Assembly (NCBI RefSeq): GCF_000004195.4
Contig: NC_030679.2
Location: forward strand, 145,764,243 to 145,828,242
Source of the DNA: Xenopus tropicalis
Taxonomy: Eukaryota > Chordata > Amphibia > Anura > Pipidae
Length of the DNA stretch: 64,000 nucleotides
Reading direction: 5' to 3'
Under the pieces are notes generated by a model. The model saw nothing but the letters and a program-made list of their open reading frames with translations. It did not search any database and had not been told where the DNA came from. Both the position numbers and the translations under genes were made by a program. This document shows positions 11,801-23,849 of this stretch, piece by piece (the stretch's first letter is position 1; every line of letters begins with the position of its first letter).

Positions 11801-12770
11801 ACATTGGGGTAACAGTCCCCCTGCTATAGTTCCAGGGGTACCCAGGGCACAAATAAGCACTCACCCCAAATCCCCCCTAACTGGCCTTCAGGCTGGGCCC
11901 CCTTAGCCCATAACAAGGTTACAGATATATAGAAACATTGGGGTAACAGTCACCCCGCTATAGTCCCAGGGGTACCCAGGGCACAAATAAGCACTCACCC
12001 CAAATCCCCCCCTAACTGGCCTTCAGGCTGGGCCCCCTTAGCCCATAACAAGGTTACAGATATATAGAAACATTGGGGTAACAGTCACCCCGCTATAGTT
12101 CCAGGGGTACCCAGGGCACAAATAAGCACTCACCCCAAATCCCCCCTAACTGGCCTTCAGGCTGGGCCCCCTTAGCCCATAACAAGGTTACAGATATATA
12201 GAAACATTGGGGTAACAGTCACCCCGCTATAGTTCCAGGGGTACCCAGGGCACAAATAAGCACTCACCCCAAATCCCCCCTAACTGGCCTTCAGGCTGGG
12301 CCCCCTTAACCCATAACAAGGTTACAGACATATAGAAACATTGGGGTAACAGTCACCCCGCTATAGTTCCAGGGGTACCCAGGGCACAAATAAGCACTCA
12401 CCCCAAATCTCCCCCTAACTGGCCTTCAGGCTGGGCCCCCTTAGCCCATAACAAGGTTACAGATATATAGAAACATTGGGGTAACAGTCACCCCGCTATA
12501 GTTCCAGGGGTACCCAGGGCACAAATAAGCACTCACCCCAAATCCCCCCTAACTGGCCTTCAGGCTGGGCCCCCTTAGCCCATAACAAGGTTACAGATAT
12601 ATAGAAACATTGGGGTAACAGTCACCCCGCTATAGTTCCAGGGGTACCCAGGGCACAAATAAGGACTTACCCCAAATCCCCCCTAACTGGCCTTCAGGCT
12701 GGGCCCCCTTAGCCCATAACAAGGTTACAGATATATAGAAACATTGGGGTAACAGTCACCCCGCTATAGT
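8893..12770. repeat. 134-bp satellite array, about 29 copies
   Basis: Units begin near AAGCACTCACCCCAAATC and contain GGCCTTCAGGCTGGGCCCCC and GGGGTAACAGTCACCCC. The period is 134-135 bp and sequence identity between units is very high. Variant sites recur about 1612 bp apart (12 units), so a block has been duplicated within the array. It ends abruptly at CTATAGT before 12770. Confidence 0.95.
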
Positions 12771-13246
12771 ATATACATTTATATTAGAGAAACAAAATAA
12801 ATCTGCATGCAGGGAGAAAGGCATGTTATTCTGGGGACTGTAGAATAATTTTAGAAATAATTTTTTATTTTTAAATCCCCTAAATTTACCCTAAACAGTC
12901 CCCAGAATAATTTACAGAATCATTTTGTCCTTTAGGACTTACACACTTTTTACTCACAACCTAGAATGTAAAGGTGTCAATTGACCATTTTCAATGTTGC
13001 GGCTGAAGGGGATTTTACTGATGTCAGAGACTGGAAAGTCCAAAAAGTTCAAGAAGGTGCATAGAGTCCATACCTGTGTGTGTGTGTGTTAAGCCTTTCT
13101 CTTTGTTGTGTGAAATAAAATTCCCAATAAATTCCCATTAAATTTCCCAGTATTTGTCTGAAATTCTCTCTTATTTGAGTAGATAGTTTTCATATCCCCT
13201 CTCTAGCGAAATCCAGTCTAAGGCAACTTTTGTCTCTTGTATATAG
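12771..13246. other. Intergenic stretch, nothing recognised
   Basis: AT-rich sequence with a short TG run near 13075-13089. No gene or clear repeat family was seen. Confidence 0.35.
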
Positions 13247-13340
13247 TGATGAGTGAATTGGTTCCATTTTGCTTTGCCAATAAATTCACAAAACTGCTGA
13301 AAAATTTGCGAAACGGGGAAGAATTCGTGAAATGTATTGG
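13247..13340 (+). mobile_element. Fragment of TAGTGATGAG-family hAT MITE
   Basis: Starts TAGTGATGAGTGAATTGG and continues with the family's AAATTTGCGAAACGG block, but no right terminus follows. It is truncated. Confidence 0.55.
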
Positions 13341-13383
13341 TCAATATGTGTTTTGAATTTTTTTTATTAAGACTAATGGCTAA

Positions 13384-13640
13384 AGCAGTGGCTCAGGGGC
13401 AACATGTTGCTCCCCAACCCCTTGGATGTTGCTCTCAGTGCCCCCAAACCAGGGAGTTATTTTTGAATTCCTGACTTGGGAGCAAGTTTTGGTTGAATAA
13501 AAACAAGATTTCCTACCAAATAAAGCCCCTGTAAGCTGATAGGGTGCATAGAGGCCCCTAATAGCCAATCACAGCCCTTATTTGGCTCCTCCATGAACTT
13601 TTATGGTGCTTATGTTGCTCCCCAAGTCTTTTTACATGGG
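13384..13640 (-). mobile_element. hAT-like MITE fragment (GGGTCCCCAACC family)
   Basis: Reverse-strand copy of the element at 41398-41704, sharing AACATGTTGCTCCCCAACCC, TTTGGTTGAATAAAAACAAG and the AAGCCCCTGTAAGCTGATAG block. The termini are eroded, so no target duplication can be read. Confidence 0.75.
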
Positions 13641-14538
13641 ACTGTGGCTAATGAGTAATAAAGGTTGGGGGGCTAAAGTCTGAATTGGCATAAAATGAAA
13701 AAAAAAAGCCTTGGGATCCTGCTGGGGCAGAAGGGGACATGACTGGGAAGAACAGAAGAGAAGGCATTAGGTGTGACATTGACAAAGGAAGTGTCCTCTT
13801 CCAGCTCTTGTCAGCAGGCCTATTCTTCTCCCCTGTACAAAAAGGTAGGGTTAGTTTTTGATATGCGGGGTTTTTAGAACTTTAAGGCGCACCAAGTAAG
13901 TATTTGTAAAATGTTATCAACCTAGACAGTTATAATTATAGTGGTCTACTGTTTTTGAGTATATTGTCTGTTAATAAACATGCCATGCCCATGATTGTCC
14001 AGTCTTAGGGTTGTGTTATGTTCTTATTAAGGGAATTTCGGGGTGGTTTGTACGGTTACAGCTGGGGCTGGTAGCAATAAATGTAAGCCAGGAGTTGTCC
14101 TATCTGTTCTTCCTCAGTCATAATGTAAAACTCTTAAGAATCTTAATATGGACGACAAAACATGTCACAAGGAAAGGCTCAGTTCATCCTTGAGAATATA
14201 TGTGGGTGTGTAGACCATTTTTAAAAAGTTCATGGCGTATATCTGTGAGGGCCGTGATACCATCAAGACCAGGTAGTGAGGACTAAGTAGCAAGCAGGGC
14301 ACTGGGGACTTGGGAATACAGTTCAATAACCTCAGTACCAGAAGGTCCAGGCAAGAGTGTAAGCCAGAGATGAGGCTTAGGTCAAGGTTCAAGATCAAGA
14401 GCAGTCAGGAACATGCCACAGTCTCACCCAAGTACTACAGAAAGGTACTATGATTGGTCAGGGAATCACAGGCAAACTGGGCTTTATATTGTAGTAGAGC
14501 ACTGGGATCATGAAGTGATGATATAATGGCATGGGGAT
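13641..14538. other. Intergenic stretch, nothing firmly recognised
   Basis: No receptor exon is present. The part at 14240-14530 resembles low-complexity retroelement flank sequence, but I cannot assign it. Confidence 0.3.
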
Positions 14539-14540
14539 AA

Positions 14541-15075
14541 TCAGCATTGGACTGGGCCAGTAGGACACCTGGAAAAAAATAAGTGGGCCCTGCCAACCCA
14601 GTAGCTCTCCCAGGGCAGCCATTGGTGGGTTTTTGGGTGTTAGAGGGCCTGGTTGTGTTGCACGTACTTAATTAGCCACCCCCCTGGAGTCAGTGAGCTG
14701 CAAAATTCAGAAGGAAGGGTGGGAGCTGGAGTTCCTGCATCTTCTCTCCTCTAAGTCCCAGTAAAGCCACATGGGCATTGGATGGACTGGAGGGGAAGTT
14801 CAAACTTCATCCATCCAATCCCTGTGCGGCTCTACCGAGACTTAAACTAAAGTGACAACTGAGCATCGAGACAGTTTGGAGTAGAAAGAACATGCAGGCA
14901 CTCAAGCTCCCGCCCCTCTTTCCAAAAGCTCCCGCCCCCTTCCCAAGTCTGTGGCTCACTAACAGCAGGGGGTACCAGCTAATCAGGTTGCAGGGAAGGT
15001 TTGTGATTGGGATGGAGGGTCCCTAAGGTGACAGCCCCGGTGTGGCCCAGGCACCCCAGTCCAACACTAACTTAT
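14541..15075. mobile_element. MITE with GTTGGACTGG-type termini
   Basis: CAGCATTGGACTGGGCC at the left and CCCCAGTCCAACACTA at the right are inverted partners. A better preserved copy of the same type is at 61676-61964. No coding capacity was seen. Confidence 0.55.
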
Positions 15076-16629
15076 GACCCACCACCAATACCTTCTGGGC
15101 CTCACAATCTCATTTTTTTTGGCCCAATTGTCATTTGTGTATTTGCCAATGTATGTCAAAGCTATGGGTTTCAAAGAAGCCCAATGAGTTTTACTACATT
15201 TTATCTTCCTTTTGTAAAATATAGTGAACTCTAGTCTTAGCCCTGGATAATAATGCCTCCAAAAGTAGCCTTGTATCTTCTCAGGAGCCTTTCTAATTCA
15301 GTCACTGACCAGTCGGAAGAGCAAAATTCTGCTGGAAAGTCACATGATCTAATGCCAAGATGTAAAGAAACCATGCAAATGATCTAGTTTTGGATTATTA
15401 CTGATATTGTATAAAGGCCCGACAATCCCAACCAGTGTCCATGTTCTACTGATATGGGCTGGTTTGGCAATTGGGCAGTTTTGAAAATTCCACCTGCTGA
15501 TGCCCCATGTTGGCCAGCGCCCGTTGGATGGGTAGATGAGGGAGTGAAGTTCAGCTCCTCTCTGCTTCTTACTTTTTTGGTTGTCCATACTTTTTGCAAA
15601 ATAATGGAAACAAAAGAAATGGCCGTACTGTATGTTGGTGTAAGGGCCTGCTCAGCTCCTAATGGGTTAGTGGTCCGGACCAAGGAGGAACCTTGTGTTT
15701 AGACAAGCAAACAATTTGAAAACGCAGCATCAGAAAGGTTTATCAATCTCGTAGTCATATTCAGGGTACAGGTCGGTCAGGCAGCAAATAGAATGGTCAC
15801 AAACAGGCAGAAGGGTAAAACACAGTCCAAAAGGGCAATTTAGAACACACCCAGGAGCTTACTAGAGAAGTCCTATACTTGGTCATTGAACCCTGGTCTT
15901 CAGCGCATATTTATATTGAAGTTAATGCCACGCGCAATGACATCACAGGCAAGCAGTTCATTGTGTCATGGGTGCCGCCATCTTAAATTTTCTTACAAGT
16001 TGCCCCTCATTCACTCTCTGTCCATTCCACCCACAGGCCAATTAGTGGAAGACTGGACCAGACCAGCCAATATACAGTTGCCTTAGGGCCTTCTGTATCA
16101 GTATTTTTATTTGGTCAGTTGTTCCATGTTCTCCACTTGCATCATTGCACCAATGTTTTGGTACTCCGCAACCCCTGTGAGCCCCTCTACATCTACACCT
16201 ACATGCAGGAACTACATAACCCACAATGCATTGCACTGGGATGTTCCTTTCCTTATTGACATCACGTGTGCAGCAGGGGATTGTGGGATTGCGAGGATGC
16301 AGGCTGAAAGCAGGCTGAGGACAGGCGACTACTGTTGAGTGTCAAAGTAGTCCCTAAGCCCCGCCAGATCAGCAGGGGGCGGGGCTTAGGGAACTGTTCC
16401 AACCCATATTACATTAAACATCATGAAAAGGCTGAATTATAATTTTAAATTGATGTATGTTGCAAAGTTGCTTGAAATTATCTTCACTTTTTAAAAAGCT
16501 CCTGTTGTGTGTTTGGGTGGAGTTCCCCTTTAATATAGGCTAGCCTGGACTGGAATTGTCAGGTATTACTTTGGTACCAGGTAACAGCTACATCAGCGGG
16601 GGACAGGTATCATCATCATCAATAATGCA
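15076..16629. other. Intergenic stretch with one strong hairpin
   Basis: No gene was recognised. A perfect 14-bp stem (CCCTAAGCCCCGCC at 16352 and its complement at 16378-16391) is present. The sequence CCCCTTTAA near 16527-16535 resembles a T2/Kolobok end. Confidence 0.4.
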
Positions 16630-16665
16630 ATCTAAGATAGATAGACTGATAGAATGATGATAGAT

Positions 16666-16700
<35 letters not shown>

Positions 16701-16714
16701 GGATAGATTGGTTA

Positions 16715-16745
<31 letters not shown>

Positions 16746-16758
16746 TATAGATTAATAA

Positions 16759-16797
<39 letters not shown>

Positions 16798-16810
16798 TAT
16801 AGATTAATAA

Positions 16811-16852
<42 letters not shown>

Positions 16853-17125
16853 TGACTGATTAATAAATAGATAGATAGATTGATTAATAGATAGATATAT
16901 AGATAGATAGATAGATAGATAGATAGATTCATAGATAGATAGATAATAGATAGAGAGATTAATAGATTAAAAGATAGATTAATAGATTAAAAGATTTATT
17001 AATACATAGATAGATAATAGATTGATTGATTGATTAATAGATAGACCAATAGATAGATAGATTGAATAATAGATAATAGATACAGTAGATAGATAGATAG
17101 ATAGATAATAGACAGATTGATTAAC

Positions 17126-17157
<32 letters not shown>

Positions 17158-17268
17158 TGATTGATTGATTGATTAAAAGATAGATTTCTTAATACATAGA
17201 TAGGTAATAGATAGATTGATTGATTAATAGATAATAGATACAGTAGATAGATAGATAGATTAATTAAC

Positions 17269-17299
<31 letters not shown>

Positions 17300-17558
17300 T
17301 AATAGATAGATTGATTAAAAGATAGATTTATTAATAAATAGATAGATAATAGATAGATAGATTGATTAATAGATAACAGATACATTAGATAGATAGATAG
17401 ATAGATTGATTGATTGATTGATTGATTAAAAGATAGATTTATTAATAAATATATAGATAGATAATAGATAGATTGATTGATTAATAGATAGATCAATAGA
17501 TAGATTGATTAATAGATACAGTTGATAGATAGATGGATAGATAAATAGATTGAATAAC

Positions 17559-17590
<32 letters not shown>

Positions 17591-17682
17591 TGATTAAAAG
17601 ATAGATTTATTAATAAATAGATAGATCGATTGATTGATTAATAGATAATAGATACAGTAGATAGATAGATAGATTAATTAAC

Positions 17683-17713
<31 letters not shown>

Positions 17714-18075
17714 TAATAGATAGATTGATTAAAAGATAGATTTATTAATAAATAGATAGATAATAGATAGATAGATTGATTAATAGATAACAGATACATT
17801 AGATAGATAGATAGATAGATTGATTGATTGATTGATTGATTAAAAGATAGATTTATTAATAAATATATAGATAGATAATAGATAGATTGATTGATTAATA
17901 GATAGATCAATAGATAGATTGATTAATAGATACAGTTGATAGATAGATGGATAGATAAATAGATTGAATAACAGATAGATAGATAGATAGATAGATAGAT
18001 TGATTAAAAGATAGATTTATTAATAAATAGATAGATCGATTGATTGATTAATAGATATTAGATACAGTAGATAGA
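16630..18075. repeat. GATA/GATT tetranucleotide array
   Basis: About 1.4 kb of imperfect GATA repeats with GATT and AATA variants. Two halves (about 17250-17645 and 17665-18060) are near copies offset by 414 bp, so a block was duplicated inside the array. The reverse-strand open frames rich in Ile, Asn, Leu and Ser are repeat artefacts. Confidence 0.95.
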
Positions 18076-18600
18076 CAAATAGCACTGTCTGAGTAGTGAG
18101 TGACATAATGTAACCGCTCGCTCCTCCAGGACTTTGTAATTGATTTGTCATTTTCTCTCACACGCTCCTGAATGCCCCGGGCTATTAGCCGCCGCTCTGC
18201 AGGGTCGGAGCTCCCACAGGCCCCCGAGGAGCAGATGGGAGGAGTAATTATCTATCATTACATCATTAGCAACTGAGCCTTCTCCTTCCTGGGGGAGACA
18301 CAGAGATAACTCGCTGTTAATTACCGGATAATCATCTTAATTCTCTGAGATGCTTCCTATTGGCCCCTGGGCTTTCCCAGCTCTTTTAATTAATTGCTAT
18401 TGTTTGTTCTACCTAGCGTCCCTGGCTTTATTTCTACCAGTAAATGATTTTAGTTATCATATTAAATATAGGAAATGTTTGTATTTATTATATTGAAATA
18501 ACGTGACAAATATGAAGAATAAAAAATGAAAAAAATTCAGAAAGACGTTCCTATATTGTTATTAGGAAGAAAAGAACTTTATTTCATTTAAAGATAAAGC
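18076..18600. other. Unique-looking block rich in TAATTA motifs
   Basis: Non-repetitive sequence containing TAATTATC, GTTAATTACCGG and TTTTAATTAATTGC, homeodomain-type cores, in a mixed-GC context. No coding frame stands out. It could be an ancient regulatory element, but this is unproven. Confidence 0.35.
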
Positions 18601-18683
18601 TGCACTTTGCCCCGGGCTGTATGGGAAATAGTATTATTGGAAGTTTTTCCCTTGCTTCTATCTGCTGTGTAACACAATGAAAC

Positions 18684-18908
18684 TAGGGATCCAGGATCCG
18701 GTTCCGGATTCGGGCAAAATTTGGGCTTTTTCAGCAGGATTCAGATTTGGCCGAATCCACCGAATCTGAATCACATGACTTTTTCTCACATAAACATGGT
18801 TGGAAGTGGAAATTTTTCTCTTTTTCTTTAGGATTCCGATTCGGTTTGGTGTTCGCCCAAATTCTGGGTTCGGCCGAATCCCAAAATGGTGGATTCGGTG
18901 CATCCCTA
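18684..18908. mobile_element. hAT-like MITE (TAGGGATGCACCGAATCC family), copy 1
   Basis: Begins TAGGGATCCAGGATCCGG and ends GATTCGGTGCATCCCTA. It is full of GAATC/GATTC repeats. Flanking AATGAAAC and ATTGAAAT are a decayed 8-bp target duplication. Confidence 0.75.
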
Positions 18909-19199
18909 ATTGAAATGAGCTTAAAGAAGAAGGAAAGAGTAAATTATTTGGGGGTGCCAATGGTTGGGCACCCTAGGCTGGTGTCAGGGCTGGAACTAGG
19001 GGTTGGCAAAAGAGGCCTGTGCCTAGGGGGCAATAGTAAGGGGGGCACTAGGAACATACCTCTTCTGTCTGCCTACTTGCCCTTCCACAGGTGGGCCAAG
19101 TCGGCCAGATGCCCTAGGCACTTTGCCCCAGGCTGTATGGGTAATAGCATTATTGGATGTTTTCCTTTTGCTTCTATCTGCTGTGTAACACAGGGAGAC

Positions 19200-19452
19200 T
19201 AGGGATCCAGGATCCGGTTCCGGATTCGGGCAAAATTTGGGCTTTTTCAGCAGGATTCAGATTTGGCCGAATCCACCGAATCTGAATCACATGACTTTTT
19301 CTCGCATAAACATGGTTGGAAGTGGAAATTTTTCTCTCTGGCCGTTCCTTATCCTAATCTGCATATGCAAATTAGGGTTCCGATTCGGTTCAGGATTCGC
19401 CCAAATTCTGGGTTCGGCCAAATCTCAAAATGGTGGATTCGGTGCGTCTCTA
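19200..19452. mobile_element. hAT-like MITE (TAGGGATGCACCGAATCC family), copy 2
   Basis: Duplicate of the copy at 18684. It has the same internal CACATGACTTTTTCTC block and an extra CTTATCCTAATCTGCATATG segment. Its right end is mutated to GCGTCTCTA. Confidence 0.75.
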
Positions 19453-19659
19453 ATTGAAATGAGCTTAAAGAGGAAGGAAAGAGTAAATTATTTGGGGGTG
19501 CCAATGGTTGGCTGGTGTCAGGGTTGGAACTAGGGGTTGGCGAAAGAGGCCTGTGCCTAGGGGGCAATGGTAAGGGGGGCACTAGGAACATACCTCTTCT
19601 GCCTGCCTACTGGCCCTTCCAGAGGTGGGCCAAGTCGGCCAGATGCCCTAGGCACAGCA

Positions 19660-20500
19660 GGGAAATACACTGTGTGGGTAAGAGATCCCGGACTAGAAGT
19701 TGGCAACAACGGTACCTACCTAGCGCCCCCTAGGGAGTTGCCTCTTCTGTCTGCCCCTAGTTCCAGCCCTGGGCCCTTTTATAGCTCCTCAAACTCCTCA
19801 CCAGTGCAGCTCTTCAATGCTGGTCAAGCTCCTCCCCCAACACGCTCATCATTACTCCCGCCCCCTGAGCCGCTTGCCACTACTCCCGCCCACCTCACTC
19901 GTTGTGCTTTGTTGGTATAAATTTATTGCACAGTGGGAGGATCCAGAGGGAGGGGTCATGAGTAGAGTGTCCTGCCTAGAACGTAGTAAGAATTTGGCCC
20001 CGCACTGGTCAGTGCTTTAGTCTTAAGAAAACTGCCCCAGCTCAGGGTTCTTTTTAACGAGCACTACAGAGTGATCCTCCTCTTCCACTTCTTCTTTGTC
20101 CAATGCCCACGTCCGACTAACTCACAGTCAAAAAGTCAGCTTCTATGTTAAAGTTTGGCTCTACTGCACCTACGCACAGAAAGGAGGGGCACAAAGAGGG
20201 TCCCTCAGTGGTACTTGCTGAGAAAAGCCCCTGGCTGGGGCAAAGGTGGGGGCGGTTCACCTACAAGCTATTTAGTATGTTAGAGAATGGCCAATTCTTA
20301 GCAACTTTTCAACTGGTCTTCATTCTGTATTTGTAATTGTTTTTGAATTTTTTGCTTTTCTCTTCTGGCTCCTTCCAGCTTTCAAATGGGGGTCACTGAC
20401 CCCGGCAGCCAAAAACTATTATTTTTTTTTTATATTGTTACCTTTTATTACTTATCTTTTTATTCAGACCCACTCCCATTCATCTTTCAGTTTCTCATTC
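19660..20500. other. Intergenic stretch, nothing firmly recognised
   Basis: CT-rich sequence with short open frames that match no family I know. The part 20270-20500 flanks an hAT MITE and looks like older dispersed repeat. Confidence 0.3.
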
Positions 20501-20504
20501 GAAC

Positions 20505-20759
20505 TAGGGATGCACCGAATCCACTATTTTTGTATTTAGTTAAACCCTGAATCCTTTGTGAGAGAGTCGGCCAAATACCGAACTGAATCCGAACCCTACG
20601 GAAGGTTTTAAACGTCCAAAAAATTTAAAATTCCGTATTAACGTGACATAGGTCACGTAATTTTTTGGATCTGGCCGAATCTGAATCCTGCCGGTTGAAT
20701 CTTGAAAGGTTGAATCTTGGCCAAATTCCGAACCGAATCCTGGATTTGGTGCATCCCTA
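20505..20759. mobile_element. hAT-like MITE (TAGGGATGCACCGAATCC family), copy 3
   Basis: Left end TAGGGATGCACCGAATCC, right end GGTGCATCCCTA. It is flanked by ATTCGAAC and ATTCAAAC, an 8-bp target duplication with one change, as expected for hAT transposition. Confidence 0.85.
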
Positions 20760-21115
20760 ATTCAAACTACTGCCTGGTTGCTAGGGTAATTTGGGACCCT
20801 AGCAACCATATAGAATTCCAAACTGGAGAGTTGCTGAATATAACGCTAAATAATTCAAAAAACACAAATAATAAAAATTGAAGACCAATTGCAAATGGAT
20901 CCCGCCGAAAAAGGCCGTATCTTGGCCAAATTCCAAACCAAATCCTGGATTCGGTGCATCCCTAATTCAAACTACTGCCTGGTTGCTAGGGTAATTTGGA
21001 CCACAGCAACCATATAGCTGCTAGATTTCCAAACTGGAGAGATGCTGAATATAAAGCTAAATAATTTAAAAAGCACAAATAATAAAAATGGAAGACCAAT
21101 TGCAAATGGCTCCAG
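20760..21115 (+). repeat. About 207-bp tandem duplication
   Basis: ACTACTGCCTGGTTGCTAGG and GACCAATTGCAAATGG occur twice, about 207 bp apart. The second copy carries only the last part of the preceding MITE, so the duplication breakpoint lies inside that element. Confidence 0.75.
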
Positions 21116-21517
21116 AATAGCATTTTCTACAACATACTAAATTTAAAGGTGAACAACCCCCATAAAATCAGTTGGCAAATTGTCCCATCTCTCTAATGGC
21201 ACTAGGTGGCGCTATGAAATCCATTAATAGCTTAATATCCTCCTTACGCCCTGAAACCCTGAAGAACACTCCTCCCCCGATTTTTGGAAGGGCTGTCCGG
21301 GTCAAAACTGCCTGCCCGGTTTCCCCAATTTAGACTGGCCAATGGTGATCGCCACATCATAGCCCCACCCCTGCAACATCATAGCCACGCAATGTCACTG
21401 CCCCGCCCCTCTGGCCGGGGTCAGTCATGGCAATGCTCTTATAACTCCCCTGTATAAGTCTGGAGCAGAAGATTTAAGATGTTTTTGATTTGTTTTTAGT
21501 TCCTTTTCGCTGTCCAA

Positions 21518-21898
21518 TAGTGATGAGCAAATCTGTCCCGTTTCCCATAAAATTCGCAAAATGGCAAGAAAATTCGCTAAATGGAGAAAAATTCACAAAA
21601 CGCATTTGTCGAGTGATTTTTTTTTTGTCACCCGCATTTTTTTTTCCGCCCGCATCTTTTTTGGTTGCCCGCATCTTTTTTTTTTTTGTCGCCCGCGTTT
21701 TTTTTTTTACATGACTGCGCCCTTTATTGATGAGGCTACGCCCATTCTTGACGTGACCACTGGCAATTTGATGCGCGACAACATTTTTTGACGTGCCCCG
21801 AATTTTTCCGCGGTGAATTTTCGCGGAAATTTCGCCAATGGCGAAATGCGGAAATTCGCTGCGAATCCATGCCTGATGAAAAAATTCGCTCATCGCTA
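21518..21898. mobile_element. hAT-like MITE (TAGTGATGAGCGAAT family)
   Basis: Ends TAGTGATGAGCAAATCTGTC and AATTCGCTCATCGCTA, flanked by CTGTCCAA and CTGTTCAA (8-bp target duplication, one change). The interior has short repeats of the CCCGCATTTTTTT kind. No coding capacity. Confidence 0.88.
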
Positions 21899-22189
21899 CT
21901 GTTCAACATTTTGCCCTGTTCCCCCAAATGTAGGAAAGTATGGTAATACCAGTTACCCAGTGACAGGGCTATTACAATCCTAAGGGGGGAATTAACTAAT
22001 CATCTGATTTTTTTTTTCCCATTCAGATTTGTAGCTCAAAAAGTAGCAAAAAAAAAAGTTGCGCAAAAAATTTGAATCCGACAATTCTCCAGCTGAAACT
22101 CGCTGAGATCATGTAGAAGTCAGATGTCCCTTCCCTTGGAGACCCTTCTTTTGTCAGATATTTTATGCTGCTGCAAAAATTCAAAAAAG

Positions 22190-23849
22190 TCACACTATTG
22201 AGGGTGTGGCCCCATTGAGTTATAATAACAATATGGTTACAGCGGATACAGAAAAGGCAGATGTGCTTAACCAGTTCTTTTCTTCTGTGTATCCAGTAGG
22301 GGGAGCCAGAGGGACAAGTCCCACCCAATAGCTTCACTGTTGCCTCACCTCCCAATACACAGTGGTTGGCGCAGGATATGGTGCTTAAAGGGTTACACAC
22401 GATAAATGTAAACAAGGCACCCGGGCCAGATGGAATACACCCTCGGGTACTGAGAGAGCTAGGGGCAGAATTGCAGTGGCCCTTGTTTCTGATATTCTCA
22501 GACTCGCTCTCATCAGGTATGGTACCTAGTGATTGGAAGAAGGCGAATGTCATTCCCATATTTAAAAAGGGAGTAAGATCTCAGCCTGGCAATTATAGGC
22601 CTGTAAGTTTGACATCCGTGGTGGGCAAGTTATTTGAAGGCTTGTTAAGGGGTCACATACAAAATTATGTAGTGGAGAATGGCATTATGAGCAGTAATCA
22701 GCATGGCTTTATGAAGGACAGGTCATGTCAGACCAATTTAATTGCTTTTTATGATGAGGTAAGTAAGAAGCTGGACAGTGGGGATGCAGTAAATATCATC
22801 TATTTGGATTTTGCCAAAGCATTTGATACCGTTCCCCACAAACGACTGCTTTCTAAACTAAGGTCTATTGGTCTTAGTGAAGCCGTTTGCACATGGATAG
22901 AAAACTGGCTACAGGATCGGGTACAGAGGGTGGTTGTTAATGGTACATTCTCTACTTGGAATAAGGTTCTCAGTGGGGTCCCTCAGGGTTCTGTACTGGG
23001 TCCACTTTTGTTTAATTTGTTCATAAATGACTTAGGGGAGGGTATTATGGGTAATGTATCAGTGTTTGCAGATGACACAAAACTCTGCAGACCAGTCAAT
23101 TCTATCCAGGATGTGACATCCCTGCAGCAGGATCTTGACCAACTGGCAATCTGGGCAGCTAAGTGGCAGATGAGATTTAATGTGGATAAATGTAAGGTCA
23201 TGCACCTGGGATGTAAAAATATGCAAGCCCCGTATACCCTTAATGGGACTGCACTAGGCAAATCCCTAATGGAGAAGGACCTTGGAGTCCTTGTAGATAA
23301 TAAACTTGGCTGTAGCAAGCAATGCCAGGCAGCAGCTGCAAGGGCAAACAAGGTTTTGAGCTGTATTAAAAGGGGTATAGATTCACGGGAGGAGGGGGTT
23401 ATTCTTCCCCTTTACAGAGCACTGGTAAGGCCCCATCTAGAATATGCTGTTCAGTTTTGGTCTCCAGTGCTCAAACGGGACATTACTGAGTTAGAGAGGG
23501 TCCAGAGAAGGGCAACTAAGCTGGTAAAGGGTATGGAAAGTCTCAGTTATGGGGAAAGACTGGCCAAGTTGGGTCTGTTTACACTGGAGAAGAGGCGCTT
23601 AAGAGGTGACATGATAACTATGTATAAATATATAAGGGGATCATATAATAACCTCTCTAATGTTTTATTTACCAGTAGGTCCTTCCAACGGACACGAGGG
23701 CACCCACTCCGTTTAGAAGAAGGGAGGTTCCATTTAAACATTCGGAAAGGATTTTTTACAGTGAGAGCTGTGAGGTTGTGGGATTCCCTCCCCGAATCAG
23801 TCGTGCTGGCTGATACATTATATAACTTTATATAGGGGCTGGATGGATT
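22190..23849 (+). pseudogene. CR1-like LINE ORF2, 5'-truncated reverse transcriptase
   Basis: Non-LTR retrotransposon of the CR1 type. A long open frame (22366-23835, about 489 codons) carries the reverse transcriptase blocks NKAPGPDGIHPRVLREL, NYRPVSLTS, YLDFAKAFDTVPHK, GVPQGSVLGPLLFN and FADDTKL, then the C-terminal LRRVQRRATKLV-like region. Earlier LINE sequence (from about 22190, TADTEKADVLNQFFSSVYP) is in another frame and hits a TAG near 22308. The endonuclease domain is missing, so the copy is dead by 5' truncation and frameshift. A TAG at 23833 cuts the frame about 13 codons early. The 3' UTR follows but is interrupted by a giant minisatellite. Confidence 0.9.

Larger units (their letters stand above)
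18605..19655 (+). repeat. Tandem duplication of a 0.52-kb segment
   Basis: CTTCTATCTGCTGTGTAACA, the following MITE and the downstream GGAACTAGGGGTTGG and GCCCTAGGCAC strings all recur about 520 bp later. The two copies have diverged slightly. Each carries its own hAT MITE at the same place, so the MITE predates the duplication. Confidence 0.85.

Noticed and set aside
8893..12770. Regular repeats that could suggest a CRISPR array
   Set aside because: Units are contiguous with no unique spacers, and the setting is a vertebrate genome. It is a satellite.
17299..17910. Ile/Asn/Leu-rich open frames on the - strand
   Set aside because: Pure translation of GATA repeats.
22023..22559. A 178-codon - strand open frame
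   Set aside because: It overlaps the LINE reverse transcriptase on the + strand and matches no family. It is an antisense shadow.
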